Positions 7,528 to 17,037 of a stretch of DNA of 51,956 bases are shown piece after piece (within the stretch, counting starts at the first letter, position 1; every line of letters starts with the position of its first letter). The position numbers and the translations under genes were made by a program. The DNA is from Sphingomonas sp. Ag1 (GTDB taxonomy: Bacteria; Pseudomonadota; Alphaproteobacteria; Sphingomonadales; Sphingomonadaceae). Location: positions 1 to 51,956 of the forward strand of contig NZ_LAZX01000077.1 in NCBI RefSeq assembly GCF_000980895.1. The letters run 5' to 3'. The notes below the pieces were generated by a model that worked only from the letters and a program-made list of their open reading frames with translations, was not told the DNA's origin and searched no databases.

Positions 7528-7556
7528 TTTGTACACAAACAGCGTCGCGCTGTCAA
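7528..7556 (-). promoter_or_regulatory. Predicted sigma70 promoter of the GTA operon with overlapping operator-like repeat
   Basis: On the minus strand TTGACA (7556-7551) and TACAAA (7533-7528) are separated by exactly 17 bases. The predicted transcript start near 7521 lies about 155 bases before the first GTA gene. An inverted repeat TGTTT-N7-AAACA (7525-7541) covers the -10 region, and GTTC-N7-GTAC (7520-7534) is one mismatch from the alphaproteobacterial LexA box GTTC-N7-GTTC. The motif match is read directly; regulation by LexA is conjecture. Confidence 0.55.
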
Positions 7557-7624
7557 GCGCGTTTCGCTTGCCCTTGGCCGCGCCCCCGCGCAGGAACCCT
7601 CGCGAATGACTGCGGGGAGGACGA

Positions 7625-8851
7625 ATGAGCAGCTATGACGTGGTGATCGTCGGTGCGGGCCATGGCGGTGCTCAGGCCGCCATCGCGCTACGCCAGGCGA
7701 AGTTCGACGGCACGATCGCGGTGATCGGCGCGGAGCCGGAACTGCCCTACGAACGCCCGCCCCTGTCGAAGGAATATCTCGCCGGCGACAAGGCGTTCGA
7801 CCGTATCCTGATCCGCCCGGCGGCCTTCTGGCAGGAACGCAGTGTCGACATGCTGCTCGGCCGCGAAGTCACCGCCGTCGATCCCGCCGCGCATCGTGTC
7901 ACCACCGCTGACGGCGCGACGATCGGCTATCGCCACCTCATCTGGGCCACCGGCGGCAGCCCGCGCCGTCTCGCCTGCGCCGGCAATGATCTCGCCGGCG
8001 TCCACACCGTGCGCACCCGCGCCGATGCCGATCGCATGATGGCGGAGCTTCCCGGCGTGACGGACGCGGTCGTCATCGGCGGCGGCTATATCGGGCTGGA
8101 GGCCGCGGCCGTCCTCGCGAAGTTCGGCAAGAAGGTCGTTCTACTCGAGGCGCTCGACCGGGTCCTTGCCCGAGTCGCCGGCCCCGACCTGTCGCGCTTC
8201 TACGAGGCGGAACATCGCGCGCGCGGCGTCGACGTTCGGCTCGGCGTCGCGGTCGACTGCATCGTCGGGGAGGACGGCCGCGCCACCGGCGTTCGCCTCG
8301 CCGACGGCAGCGTGATCCCCGCGCAGCTCGTCATCGTCGGCATCGGCATCATCCCCGCGGTCGAACCGTTGCTGGCCGCCGGCGCGGTCGGCGGCAATGG
8401 CGTCGCGGTCGACGCGCAATGCCGCACCAGCCTGCCCGACATCTTCGCGATCGGCGATTGCGCGCTCCACGCCAACGGCTTCGCCGACGATGCCGACATC
8501 CGGCTCGAATCGGTGCAGAACGCCAATGACCAGGCCAATGTCGTCGCCAGGACGATCGCCGGTCAGGACGCGGCCTATCACGCGGTGCCGTGGTTCTGGT
8601 CCAACCAATATGATCTGAAGCTTCAGACCGTCGGCCTCTCGATCGGCCATGACGCCACTGTCCTGCGCGGCGACCCCGCCACCCGCAGCTTCTCGATCAT
8701 CTACCTCAAGGCCGGCCGAGTCATCGCGCTCGACTGCGTCAATTCGGTCAAGGATTACGTCCAGGGCCGAAAGCTCATCGAAACCCGCGCCGCGCCCGAT
8801 CCCGACCGGCTGGCGGATGCGGCGACTCCGCTGAAGGAACTCACCGCCTAG
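7625..8851 (+). CDS. FAD-dependent ferredoxin/rubredoxin-type reductase
   Basis: This 408-residue enzyme has the two-dinucleotide fold of oxygenase-coupled NAD(P)H:ferredoxin reductases. The FAD motif GAGHGG is at residues 11-16, [12 protein letters not shown] at about 42-53, the NAD(P) motif [19 protein letters not shown] at about 146-164, and the second FAD motif DIFAIGDCA at about 277-285. It would pass electrons from NAD(P)H to a [2Fe-2S] ferredoxin, possibly for a cytochrome P450 or dioxygenase, but no such partner is adjacent. Start ATG 7625 follows GGGGAGGACG. It stands alone, divergent from the GTA operon. Confidence 0.9.
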   Translation: MSSYDVVIVGAGHGGAQAAIALRQAKFDGTIAVIGAEPELPYERPPLSKEYLAGDKAFDRILIRPAAFWQERSVDMLLGREVTAVDPAAHRVTTADGATIGYRHLIWATGGSPRRLACAGNDLAGVHTVRTRADADRMMAELPGVTDAVVIGGGYIGLEAAAVLAKFGKKVVLLEALDRVLARVAGPDLSRFYEAEHRARGVDVRLGVAVDCIVGEDGRATGVRLADGSVIPAQLVIVGIGIIPAVEPLLAAGAVGGNGVAVDAQCRTSLPDIFAIGDCALHANGFADDADIRLESVQNANDQANVVARTIAGQDAAYHAVPWFWSNQYDLKLQTVGLSIGHDATVLRGDPATRSFSIIYLKAGRVIALDCVNSVKDYVQGRKLIETRAAPDPDRLADAATPLKELTA

Positions 8852-8866
8852 CCGCCGCCACCAACG

Positions 8867-8903
8867 AAAAAGGGGCGCCGGCAAATCTGCCAGCGCCCCC
8901 TTT
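8867..8903. terminator. Bidirectional hairpin terminator
   Basis: Stem GGGGCGCCGGCA/TGCCAGCGCCCC with one mismatch and a 4-base loop lies between the convergent reductase and lpd genes. It is flanked by an A run on the left and CTTTCC on the right, giving T5 after the stem for the minus-strand transcript of lpd and a weaker tail for the plus strand. Confidence 0.85.
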
Positions 8904-8926
8904 CCTGTGTCGCCCGGGCGACCCGA

Positions 8927-10321
<1,395 letters not shown>

Positions 10322-10413
10322 CGGGTGCACTCGCCTCTGGATTAGGGAAACCGGCTGCGACATAGACCCTCATGACGTGGGTGCAACCCCGCGAGCGACT
10401 TAGGAGAGGCCGG

Positions 10414-11646
10414 ATGGACCTGACGTGGAGCCCTGAGGAACAGGCGTTCGAGGCGGAGGTGCGCGATTTTCTCGCCACCGCGCTCACCCCCGATCTGCAA
10501 CGCGCCGGCCGCCTCTCCACCAGCGTCTATGCCGATCACGAAGCCAGCATGAAATGGCAGCAGATCCTGGTCGAAAAGGGCTGGGCCGCACCGCACTGGG
10601 CGCCCGAGCACGGCGGCACCGACTGGACCGTGGCACAACATTACATCTGGAATCGGGAGCGGATCGCGGCCGGCGCGCCGGGCCTGTCGCCGATGGGCAT
10701 TTCAATGGTGGCCTATGTCATCATGAAATACGGCACGCCCGAGCAGCAACGCTTCTTCCTGCCGCGCATCCTTTCGGGCGAGATCTTCTTCTGCCAGGGC
10801 TATTCCGAACCCGGCTCGGGCAGCGATCTGGCGTCCTTGCAGACCAGCGCCATCGACGACGGCGACGATCTCATCATCAACGGCCAGAAAGTGTGGACCA
10901 CCCACGCCAATGAGGCGAACTGGATCTTCGCACTGGTCCGCACGTCGAAGGAAGGCCGCCCGCAGCAGGGCATCACCTTCATCCTGATCGACATGACGAC
11001 CCCCGGGGTGGAGGTCCGCCCCTTCACCATGGCCTCGGGCGAGCAGATCCAGAACGCGGTCTTCTTCACCGACGTGCGCGTGCCCAAGGCGAACGTGATG
11101 GGGGAGATCGACCGCGGCTGGAGCGTCGCGAAATATCTTCTCGAATTCGAACGCGGCGGCAATGCCTACGCCCCCGCGCTCAAGGCCCGCGCCGACGCCA
11201 TCGCCCGCTATGCGGCGGAAACCATCGGCAGCGACGGCGCGCCGCTCCTCGATGACCCGGTTTTCGCCACCAAGCTCGCCCGCGCGCGGATCCGCGCCGA
11301 CGTGCTGGAGATCATGGAACTCCGCCTGCTCTCGGCGGCGAACGACGATGGCAGCGTCGGCGCCTTGTCGTCGATGATGAAGATCATGGGCACCGAACTC
11401 GCCGGCACACTGACCGAACTGACCATGGAGGCGGCGGGCGACCGCGGCCTCGTCTATCAACCCCACGCCACCATGCCCGGCGGCCCGGTCCCCCGCCACA
11501 CGCCGCCCGCCGACGGCTATGTGTCGGGCGAGGAATGGCACGCGCTCGCACCGCTGCGCTACATGAACGAGCGCGCCGGCCCGATCTACGCCGGCTCCAA
11601 CGAAATCCAGCGCAACATCATCGCCAAACAGGTGCTGGGGCTCTGA
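10414..11646 (+). CDS. Acyl-CoA dehydrogenase
   Basis: This 410-residue FAD enzyme oxidises acyl-CoA thioesters to 2-enoyl-CoA. It shows N-terminal helices, the middle beta domain with CQGYSEPGSGSDLASLQT and DDLIINGQKVWTT, and the C-terminal FAD segment ending YAGSNEIQRNIIAKQVLGL. The arrangement is of the long FadE/pimeloyl-CoA dehydrogenase type common in alphaproteobacteria. Start ATG 10414 follows TAGGAGAGG. It is divergent from lpdA with about 90 bases between starts and is ended by a strong hairpin. Confidence 0.92.
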   Translation: MDLTWSPEEQAFEAEVRDFLATALTPDLQRAGRLSTSVYADHEASMKWQQILVEKGWAAPHWAPEHGGTDWTVAQHYIWNRERIAAGAPGLSPMGISMVAYVIMKYGTPEQQRFFLPRILSGEIFFCQGYSEPGSGSDLASLQTSAIDDGDDLIINGQKVWTTHANEANWIFALVRTSKEGRPQQGITFILIDMTTPGVEVRPFTMASGEQIQNAVFFTDVRVPKANVMGEIDRGWSVAKYLLEFERGGNAYAPALKARADAIARYAAETIGSDGAPLLDDPVFATKLARARIRADVLEIMELRLLSAANDDGSVGALSSMMKIMGTELAGTLTELTMEAAGDRGLVYQPHATMPGGPVPRHTPPADGYVSGEEWHALAPLRYMNERAGPIYAGSNEIQRNIIAKQVLGL

Positions 11647-11671
11647 CCAAGCCCCCCGCTCCGATTGCACG

Positions 11672-11707
11672 AAAAAAGGGGCCCCGGCCTGCGCCGGAGC
11701 CCCCTTT
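11672..11707. terminator. Bidirectional hairpin terminator
   Basis: GGGGCCCCGGC and GCCGGAGCCCC form an imperfect 11-base stem with a 4-base loop. It is flanked by six A's on the left and CTTTCG on the right, ending both the acyl-CoA dehydrogenase transcript and, with a T6 tail on the minus strand, the outer-membrane protein transcript. Confidence 0.85.
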
Positions 11708-11726
11708 CGCTAGCTCGGCGCGGGGA

Positions 11727-12302
11727 TCAGAAGTGCCCGATCACGCCCAGCATCGGACGCACCGTCTCGAAATCGCCGGTGGTGGCGATTTCGGCGCGGA
11801 TGCGGATGCCTTCCTTCTTGACCAGACCGTCCAGGCCGATCGCCGACGGGCCGAACTCGCCGCCGATGCCGTAGGAGATACGGCCATAGTCGCGGCTGTC
11901 GTTGCCGTAGCGGTCGAAGTTGACCCAGCGATAGCCGGCCTTGACGTAGATGAGGCCAGTCTCACCAGCGCGCGCGCCGACCCGGCCGTGCACACCATAT
12001 TCCCAGTCGATGTCGCCGGTGAAGCCCTTGGCCGCATTGCCCTCGACGCCGACGAAGAAGCTGTTGAGCGGCACGTTCACGCCGACCACGCCCTCGACCA
12101 GGCCGCCCTTCAGGCGGTTGCCCGGCTGCGACACGGGGATGCCGCCGCCCGGTGCGCTCTCGAAGCCTTCATAGCCGCCCAGCACGCCGACATAGGGATC
12201 GATCCCGAACGCGCGCGAACCGTCGCTGGTGGTCTCCTGCGCCGCCGCCACAGACGGAATCACAAAAGCGGCGGCAACGGCCGCCGAAAGCAACTTCTTC
12301 AT
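11727..12302 (-). CDS. Outer-membrane beta-barrel protein
   Basis: This 191-residue exported protein has a clear Sec signal peptide (KKLLSAAVAAAFVIPSVAAAQE, cleavage after about residue 21). The mature part has alternating hydrophobic strands (FGIDPYVGVLGGYEGF, FFVGVEGNAAKG, GLIYVKAGYRWVNFDRYG, ISYGIGGEFG) and ends in a C-terminal Phe (MLGVIGHF), typical of an OMP assembled by BAM. It resembles sphingomonad opacity/OmpA-like porins of unknown substrate. The start is the second of two tandem ATGs. A complex inverted-repeat region lies upstream at 12,369-12,420. Confidence 0.87.
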   Translation of the reverse strand: MKKLLSAAVAAAFVIPSVAAAQETTSDGSRAFGIDPYVGVLGGYEGFESAPGGGIPVSQPGNRLKGGLVEGVVGVNVPLNSFFVGVEGNAAKGFTGDIDWEYGVHGRVGARAGETGLIYVKAGYRWVNFDRYGNDSRDYGRISYGIGGEFGPSAIGLDGLVKKEGIRIRAEIATTGDFETVRPMLGVIGHF

Positions 12303-12368
12303 CACAATACCTTATCACGAGGCCGCCGCTTGATGCGCGGTCCACACGTTCAAACCGTCAGGGTTCCC

Positions 12369-12386
12369 GCAAGTTGCTGCACTTGC
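12369..12386. repeat. Inverted repeat upstream of the OMP gene
   Basis: GCAAGT (12369-12374) and ACTTGC (12381-12386) form a perfect 6-base inverted repeat around TGCTGC, 67 bases upstream of the OMP start. It lies between the gene and the longer palindrome at 12401-12420 and may be part of the same control region. Confidence 0.45.
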
Positions 12387-12400
12387 GAGACAAAGAAATC

Positions 12401-12420
12401 GTGTTGCATTGCAGCAACAC
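12401..12420. promoter_or_regulatory. Palindrome GTGTTGC-N6-GCAACAC, candidate operator of the OMP gene
   Basis: A perfect 7-base inverted repeat with a 6-base centre lies 99-118 bases upstream of the OMP start. The same arms and spacing recur upstream of clpB at 24219-24238. Size and symmetry fit a dimeric helix-turn-helix regulator. The regulator is not identified. Confidence 0.55.
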
Positions 12421-12443
12421 TACTGTGGCCGAAACGGGACGAC

Positions 12444-12815
12444 CTAGAACAGCCGCCCGCCGTCGGGCACCGCCAGCGTCGGCGCAGCCAGCACCACCTT
12501 GCCCGCCGCGTCGGGAAAGCCGAGCGTCAGCACTTCGCTCATCACCGGGCCGATCTGCCGCGGCGGGAAGTTCACCACCGCCATCACCTGCCTGCCGACC
12601 AGATCCTCGGCGGCATGGTTCTCGGTGATCTGCGCCGACGATTTCTTGCGCCCGATCACCGCCCCGAAATCAATCACCAGCTTCAGCGCCGGCTTGCGCG
12701 CTTCTGGGAACGGCTCGGCCGACACGATCGTGCCGACGCGAATGTCGACCTTCAGGAAATCGTCGAAACTGATCGTCTCGGCCGCCGGGGCGCCGGCATC
12801 ATGATTGGCGTGCAT
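12444..12815 (-). CDS. csaA: CsaA-like tRNA-binding/chaperone protein
   Basis: This 123-residue single-domain OB-fold protein has the CsaA/tRNA-binding pattern: FDDFLKVDIRVGTIVSAEPF at 17-36, ALKLVIDFG, SSAQIT, GRQVMAVVNFPPRQIGPVMSEVLTLG split over the core, and a C-terminal VPDGGRLF. The family binds tRNA-like structures and has chaperone activity reported for Bacillus subtilis CsaA. Its ATG (12815) overlaps the stop of the upstream FzlA-like gene in the form TGATG, so the two are translationally coupled. Confidence 0.85.
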   Translation of the reverse strand: MHANHDAGAPAAETISFDDFLKVDIRVGTIVSAEPFPEARKPALKLVIDFGAVIGRKKSSAQITENHAAEDLVGRQVMAVVNFPPRQIGPVMSEVLTLGFPDAAGKVVLAAPTLAVPDGGRLF

Positions 12816-13486
12816 CAGAAATCCGGGTTCTCGTAATAATCAGGCGGCTCGATCCCGCTCATCCGCTCGGCCAGCAAGGGCCGGAAGCTGCGGCGGCTCT
12901 TGAACGCCGAATACCACGCCTTGGCATGGGTATGCCCTGACCAGTCAATCCCGCCGAGATAATCCGCGACCGAGATATGCGCCGCGGCGGCAAGGTCGGC
13001 GAGGCTGATCGTCGCGCCCGCCATCCATTTGCGATGGTCGAGCAGGTAATCGATGTAATCGAGATGCCCGATCGCGGATTTCATCGCCTCGCGCAGCCGG
13101 GCGGCGTTGGGCGACTGGCGCAGCACCAGCCGCTTCACCATCCGCTCCTCGATCAACGGCTGGCTGACGTCGCGGAAGAATTGCGCGTCGAACCAGGTTG
13201 TCAGGCGGCGGATCTCGGCGCGGTTGGCGGCCGATCCGTTGATCATCGCCGCGCGATCGACCGTCTCCTCGAAATATTCGCAGATCGCCATCGAATCGAT
13301 CAGCACCGTGCCGCGCTCGCCATCCACCATCACCGGCGTCTGCCCGGCGGGGTTCAGGTGCAGGAACTCGTCCCGCCGCGACCACGGCATTTCCCGCACC
13401 AGCTCATAGCCGACGTCCTTCTCGCCCAGCAGGATGCGGACCTTGCGGGTGAAGGGACACAAAGGAAATTGATGGAGCTGCCACAT
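12815..13486 (-). CDS. fzlA: FzlA-like glutathione S-transferase family protein
   Basis: This 223-residue GST-fold protein has the thioredoxin-like N-terminal domain LHQFPLCPFTRKVRILLGEK, NPAGQTPVMV and DSMAICEYFEE, then an all-helical C-terminal domain. The C-terminus PPDYYENPDF and SLADLAAAAHISVADYL resemble Caulobacter FzlA, a GST-like partner of FtsZ required for constriction. FzlA proteins do not need glutathione chemistry. The assignment is by resemblance and could be an ordinary GST. It is coupled to csaA. Confidence 0.78.
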   Translation of the reverse strand: MWQLHQFPLCPFTRKVRILLGEKDVGYELVREMPWSRRDEFLHLNPAGQTPVMVDGERGTVLIDSMAICEYFEETVDRAAMINGSAANRAEIRRLTTWFDAQFFRDVSQPLIEERMVKRLVLRQSPNAARLREAMKSAIGHLDYIDYLLDHRKWMAGATISLADLAAAAHISVADYLGGIDWSGHTHAKAWYSAFKSRRSFRPLLAERMSGIEPPDYYENPDF

Positions 13487-13621
13487 GCCCCATCGTTAGG
13501 CCGCCAAGCCGGCCAGTGAAAGGCGCTTCGGCGAACTTGCGCCACCGCATGGCGTGTCACGCCGGGGCAGGTTATGCCGTGCCGCAAGCGGACGCAGGAT
13601 CCGCATCATCAGGAGAGGCCG

Positions 13622-14467
13622 ATGACCTTTGAACAGATCCGCTACACGATCGATGGCCCGATCGCGACGATCATGCTCGCCCGCCCGGAGAAGATGAACG
13701 CCTATACCGCGGTGATGGGGGCTGAGTTGGCCGAAGCGGTGCGCAAGGCGGGCACCGAGGAGAAGGTGCGCGTCATCATCCTGACTGGCGAGGGCCGCGG
13801 CTTCTGCGCGGGCGCGGACATCTCCGGCGGCGCCGACAGCTTCGGCAGCGGCGGGCCTAATTTCGCCGCCAAGGGCAAGCCGCGGCAGGACGGCGGCGGC
13901 TTCGTCGGCGCGCTGTTCGACAGTCCCAAGCCGATCATCGCCGCGATCAACGGCGCTGCGGTCGGGGTCGGCGCCACGCTCACCCTGCCATGCGACATCC
14001 GCATCGCCGCCGACACCGCGCGCTTCGGCTTCGTCTTCGCGCGCCGCGGGCTGGTCCCTGAGGCGGGCAGCGCCTGGTTCCTGCCGCAGCTCGTCGGCCT
14101 GCCCCAGGCGCTGCGCTGGTGCCTGTCGGGCGCACTGTTCGACGCGGCTGAGGCGCTTCGCGGCGGGCTGGTCAGCGAGGTCGTCCCCGCCGACATCCTG
14201 CTCGCCCGCGCCCACGAAATCGCGCGCGAGATTGCCGAGAACACCGCTCCCGTCTCGATCGCGCTGACCCGCCAGATGCTGTGGCGCTTCGCTGGCGAGC
14301 CATCGCCAGCCGCCGCGCTCAAGGTCGATGGCGGATTCGCCATGACGCTCGGCGCCGGGCCCGACGTGCGCGAGGGCGTCGCCGCCTTCTTGGAAAAGCG
14401 CCCCCCCGCCTTCCCCGGGCGGATCGCCACCGACATGCCGCCCGGCTACCCTTGGTGGGGCCGCTGA
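13622..14467 (+). CDS. Enoyl-CoA hydratase/isomerase family protein
   Basis: This 281-residue crotonase-fold enzyme has its oxyanion-hole segments in GEGRGFCAGADISGG (about 60-74) and AAVGVGATLTLPCDIRIAAD (about 115-134), then RGLVPEAGSAWFLPQLVG with a Glu at the usual catalytic place. It probably hydrates 2-enoyl-CoA in fatty acid or aromatic acid breakdown; the exact substrate cannot be told. Start ATG 13622 follows CAGGAGAGGCCG; the in-frame ATG 16 codons upstream lacks a site. It is divergent from fzlA. Confidence 0.9.
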   Translation: MTFEQIRYTIDGPIATIMLARPEKMNAYTAVMGAELAEAVRKAGTEEKVRVIILTGEGRGFCAGADISGGADSFGSGGPNFAAKGKPRQDGGGFVGALFDSPKPIIAAINGAAVGVGATLTLPCDIRIAADTARFGFVFARRGLVPEAGSAWFLPQLVGLPQALRWCLSGALFDAAEALRGGLVSEVVPADILLARAHEIAREIAENTAPVSIALTRQMLWRFAGEPSPAAALKVDGGFAMTLGAGPDVREGVAAFLEKRPPAFPGRIATDMPPGYPWWGR

Positions 14468-14610
14468 CGGCGCTCGCCCCGCCATCGCCGCCATCACCGT
14501 TGCCGGAAGCGGCGCGGACCCATGCCCGAACTGCAATGGCGCGCGCACGATGCTTGCTTGCGCCCCGCCCCCCTGCTGCGCTTCAACCGCGCATCCACCG
14601 GAGTAACCCA

Positions 14611-16704
14611 ATGCGCCGTTTCGCTTTTCTCCTTGCCTGTTCCGTCCTCGCCGCCCCCGTCCTCGCCGCCCCAGCCCCCGCGCTTGCGCAGCAGCAGGCG
14701 AATGCCGCGCCGGTTGATGGCCCCAGCCGCACCTTCACTGGCAACGACCTGTTCGGCCTCTCGATCGCGGCCGATCCGCAGATCAGCCCGGACGGCCGCA
14801 CCATCGTCTATGTCCGCCGCACCGGCGACATCATGACCGACCGGATGCAATCGTCCCTGTGGCTGATCGATGTCGCCAGCGGCAAGCAGACGCCCTTCGC
14901 CACCAGCGGCTCCAGCCCGCGCTGGTCGCCTGACGGCACGCGGGTCGCCTATGTCGCCGCCGATGGCGAGCGCGCCCAGCTCTTCGTCCGCTGGGTCGGC
15001 AACGGCGCCAGCACGCGCGTGACCAGCCTGCCGGGTGATCCCAACAGCCTGTCCTGGTCGCCCGACGGCACGCGTCTCGCGTACATCGCGACCGTCGCTG
15101 GCGAACCGACCAAGCTCGGCAAGGCACCCGCCAAGCCGGAGGGGGCGAAATGGGCCGAACCGCTCGAGGTGATCGATCGCATCACCTATCGCAACGACGG
15201 CCCCGGCTATCGCAAGCCCGGCTACGACCATGTCTTCGTCGTCTCGGCGGAGGGCGGCGCGGCGCAGCAGCTGACCTTCGGCAAGTTCGATGATGGCGGC
15301 CCGCTGTCGTGGAGCGCGGACGGCCGCACCATCCTGTTCTCCGCCATCCGCGGCCCGGATGCCGAGCGTCAGGTGATGAATTCCGAAGTGATCGCGGTGG
15401 ACACCCGCACCGGCGCATTGCGCACGCTCACCAGCCGCGATGGGCCGGACGGCGCACCGCGCTTCTCCAGCGATGGCAACCGGGTCGCCTGGATCGGCTT
15501 CGACGATAAGCGCCGCGCTTATACCAACGCCGAACTGTACGTCGGTGACGCCAATGCCGCGTCGCCGCGCTCGCTCACCGCATCGCTCGATCGTTCGATC
15601 GATGACGCCCAATGGGCCGGCGACGGCCGCGCGCTCTACGCCAGCTATGACGACAAGGGGCAGCGCAAGCTCGCCCGCATCGGGCTCGACGGGCGTTCGA
15701 CGGTTCTTGCCGACAACCTCGCCGGCGGCGGGCTCGACCGCCCCTATACCGGCGGCGACTTCTCCGTCTCGCGCGGCGGCACGATCGCCTACAGCGGAGG
15801 CGATGCCTCGGCCCCGGCAGATGTGTGGGTGTGGAGCGGCGGCAAGGCGCGTCGCCTGACCAACCTCAACGCCGTGCTCACCGCCTCCAAGACGCTGGCG
15901 CCGGTGCGCAAGATCGCGGTAACCGCGCCCGACGGCCGCCCGATCGACGCGTGGCTCGCCACCCCGCCGGGCTGGCAGCCGGGCACCCGCGTGCCGCTGA
16001 TCCTCGAAATCCACGGCGGCCCGCATTCCGCCTACGGCCCGAGCTTCGCCACCGACGTCCAGCTCTATGCGTCCGCCGGCTATGCCGTGCTGTGGACCAA
16101 CCCGCGCGGCTCCACCTCCTACGGCGCCGAGTTCGCGAACCTGATCGACAAGAATTATCCCAGCGAGGACTATGACGATCTGATGGCCGCGGTGGACGCG
16201 GCGATCGCGGAGGGCGTGGCCGATCCCAACAATCTGTTCGTGACCGGCGGCTCGGGCGGCGGCGTGCTCACCTCCTGGATCGTCGGCAAGACCGATCGCT
16301 TCAAGGCGGCGGCCACGCAAAAGCCCGTGATCAACTGGATCAGCGAGGCGCTGACGATGGACAACACGCTGTTCACGTCGCGCTACTGGTTCTCCAAGCT
16401 GCCGTGGGAAGATCCCATGAGCTACTGGAACCGCTCGCCGTTGAGCCTCGTCGGCAACGTGAAGACCCCCACGCTCGTCGTCGTCGGCAGCGAGGATTAC
16501 CGCACCCCCGTCAGCGAGAGTGAGCAATATTATGCCGCGCTCCAGATCGCCGGCGTCCCGACCGCGCTGGTGAAGGTGCCCGGCGCCAGCCACGGCGGCT
16601 TCACCAGCCGCCCGTCACAATCGGCGGCGAAGGCCAGCGCGATCCTCGCCTGGTTCGATCGCTACCGCAACGCCGCGCCGGCGGCATCCACCCCGGCCAA
16701 TTGA
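14611..16704 (+). CDS. Secreted S9 family prolyl oligopeptidase-like peptidase
   Basis: This 697-residue protein has a signal peptide (RRFAFLLACSVLAAPVLAAP), an N-terminal beta-propeller with repeated SPDG/SWSPDGTR (TolB/WD40-like) motifs, and a C-terminal alpha/beta hydrolase. The nucleophile Ser is in TGGSGGG, Asp in GSEDYRTP and His in GASHGG; LEIHGGPH forms the oxyanion region. It would cleave peptides in the periplasm (acylaminoacyl-peptidase/DPP type). The start at 14611 begins the signal peptide; the frame continues 110 codons upstream without signal or site. Confidence 0.92.
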   Translation: MRRFAFLLACSVLAAPVLAAPAPALAQQQANAAPVDGPSRTFTGNDLFGLSIAADPQISPDGRTIVYVRRTGDIMTDRMQSSLWLIDVASGKQTPFATSGSSPRWSPDGTRVAYVAADGERAQLFVRWVGNGASTRVTSLPGDPNSLSWSPDGTRLAYIATVAGEPTKLGKAPAKPEGAKWAEPLEVIDRITYRNDGPGYRKPGYDHVFVVSAEGGAAQQLTFGKFDDGGPLSWSADGRTILFSAIRGPDAERQVMNSEVIAVDTRTGALRTLTSRDGPDGAPRFSSDGNRVAWIGFDDKRRAYTNAELYVGDANAASPRSLTASLDRSIDDAQWAGDGRALYASYDDKGQRKLARIGLDGRSTVLADNLAGGGLDRPYTGGDFSVSRGGTIAYSGGDASAPADVWVWSGGKARRLTNLNAVLTASKTLAPVRKIAVTAPDGRPIDAWLATPPGWQPGTRVPLILEIHGGPHSAYGPSFATDVQLYASAGYAVLWTNPRGSTSYGAEFANLIDKNYPSEDYDDLMAAVDAAIAEGVADPNNLFVTGGSGGGVLTSWIVGKTDRFKAAATQKPVINWISEALTMDNTLFTSRYWFSKLPWEDPMSYWNRSPLSLVGNVKTPTLVVVGSEDYRTPVSESEQYYAALQIAGVPTALVKVPGASHGGFTSRPSQSAAKASAILAWFDRYRNAAPAASTPAN

Positions 16705-16788
16705 TCATCGGCATGGCGGCGGACCGCGCGTTCGCCGCCATGCCATAATCGTTTGGCGCGACTCCGCGAGCGGGCGTATGATCCTCTG

Positions 16789-16995
16789 ATGGAAAAGCGC
16801 CGCCAGATCGCGATCGTCACCGGCACGTTGTCGCTCGCCGCGCTCGCCATGATCGACCCGCCCAGCGCGGACATCCGCATCCTGACGCATGAGCGCGCCG
16901 ACACCTCGCCGGCCCGTTTCCAGGCCGGGGTCGACCTCGGCCTCGCCAGCGCCTCGATTCTGGTCACCTGGACGGCGCACCAGCTGACACGCTGA
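16789..16995 (+). CDS. Small hydrophobic protein of unknown function
   Basis: This 68-residue protein has two apolar stretches (IAIVTGTLSLAALAMI, about 8-23, and VDLGLASASILVTWTA, about 48-63). A basic start MEKRRQ suggests an N-in membrane protein. It lies between convergent genes with its own ATG at 16789. No family is recognised. Codon-position GC pattern looks coding, but the evidence is limited. Confidence 0.5.
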   Translation: MEKRRQIAIVTGTLSLAALAMIDPPSADIRILTHERADTSPARFQAGVDLGLASASILVTWTAHQLTR

Positions 16996-17037
16996 GCCAC
17001 CACCGCGCCGCGGCGATGGCCCTGTTCGTTTGCCTGA

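Noticed and set aside
14494..16593. A 699-codon open frame antisense to the S9 peptidase
   Set aside because: Its product is low-complexity and Arg/Ala/Gly-rich with no domain, which is the usual shadow of a GC-rich gene; the sense strand encodes a full catalytic triad.
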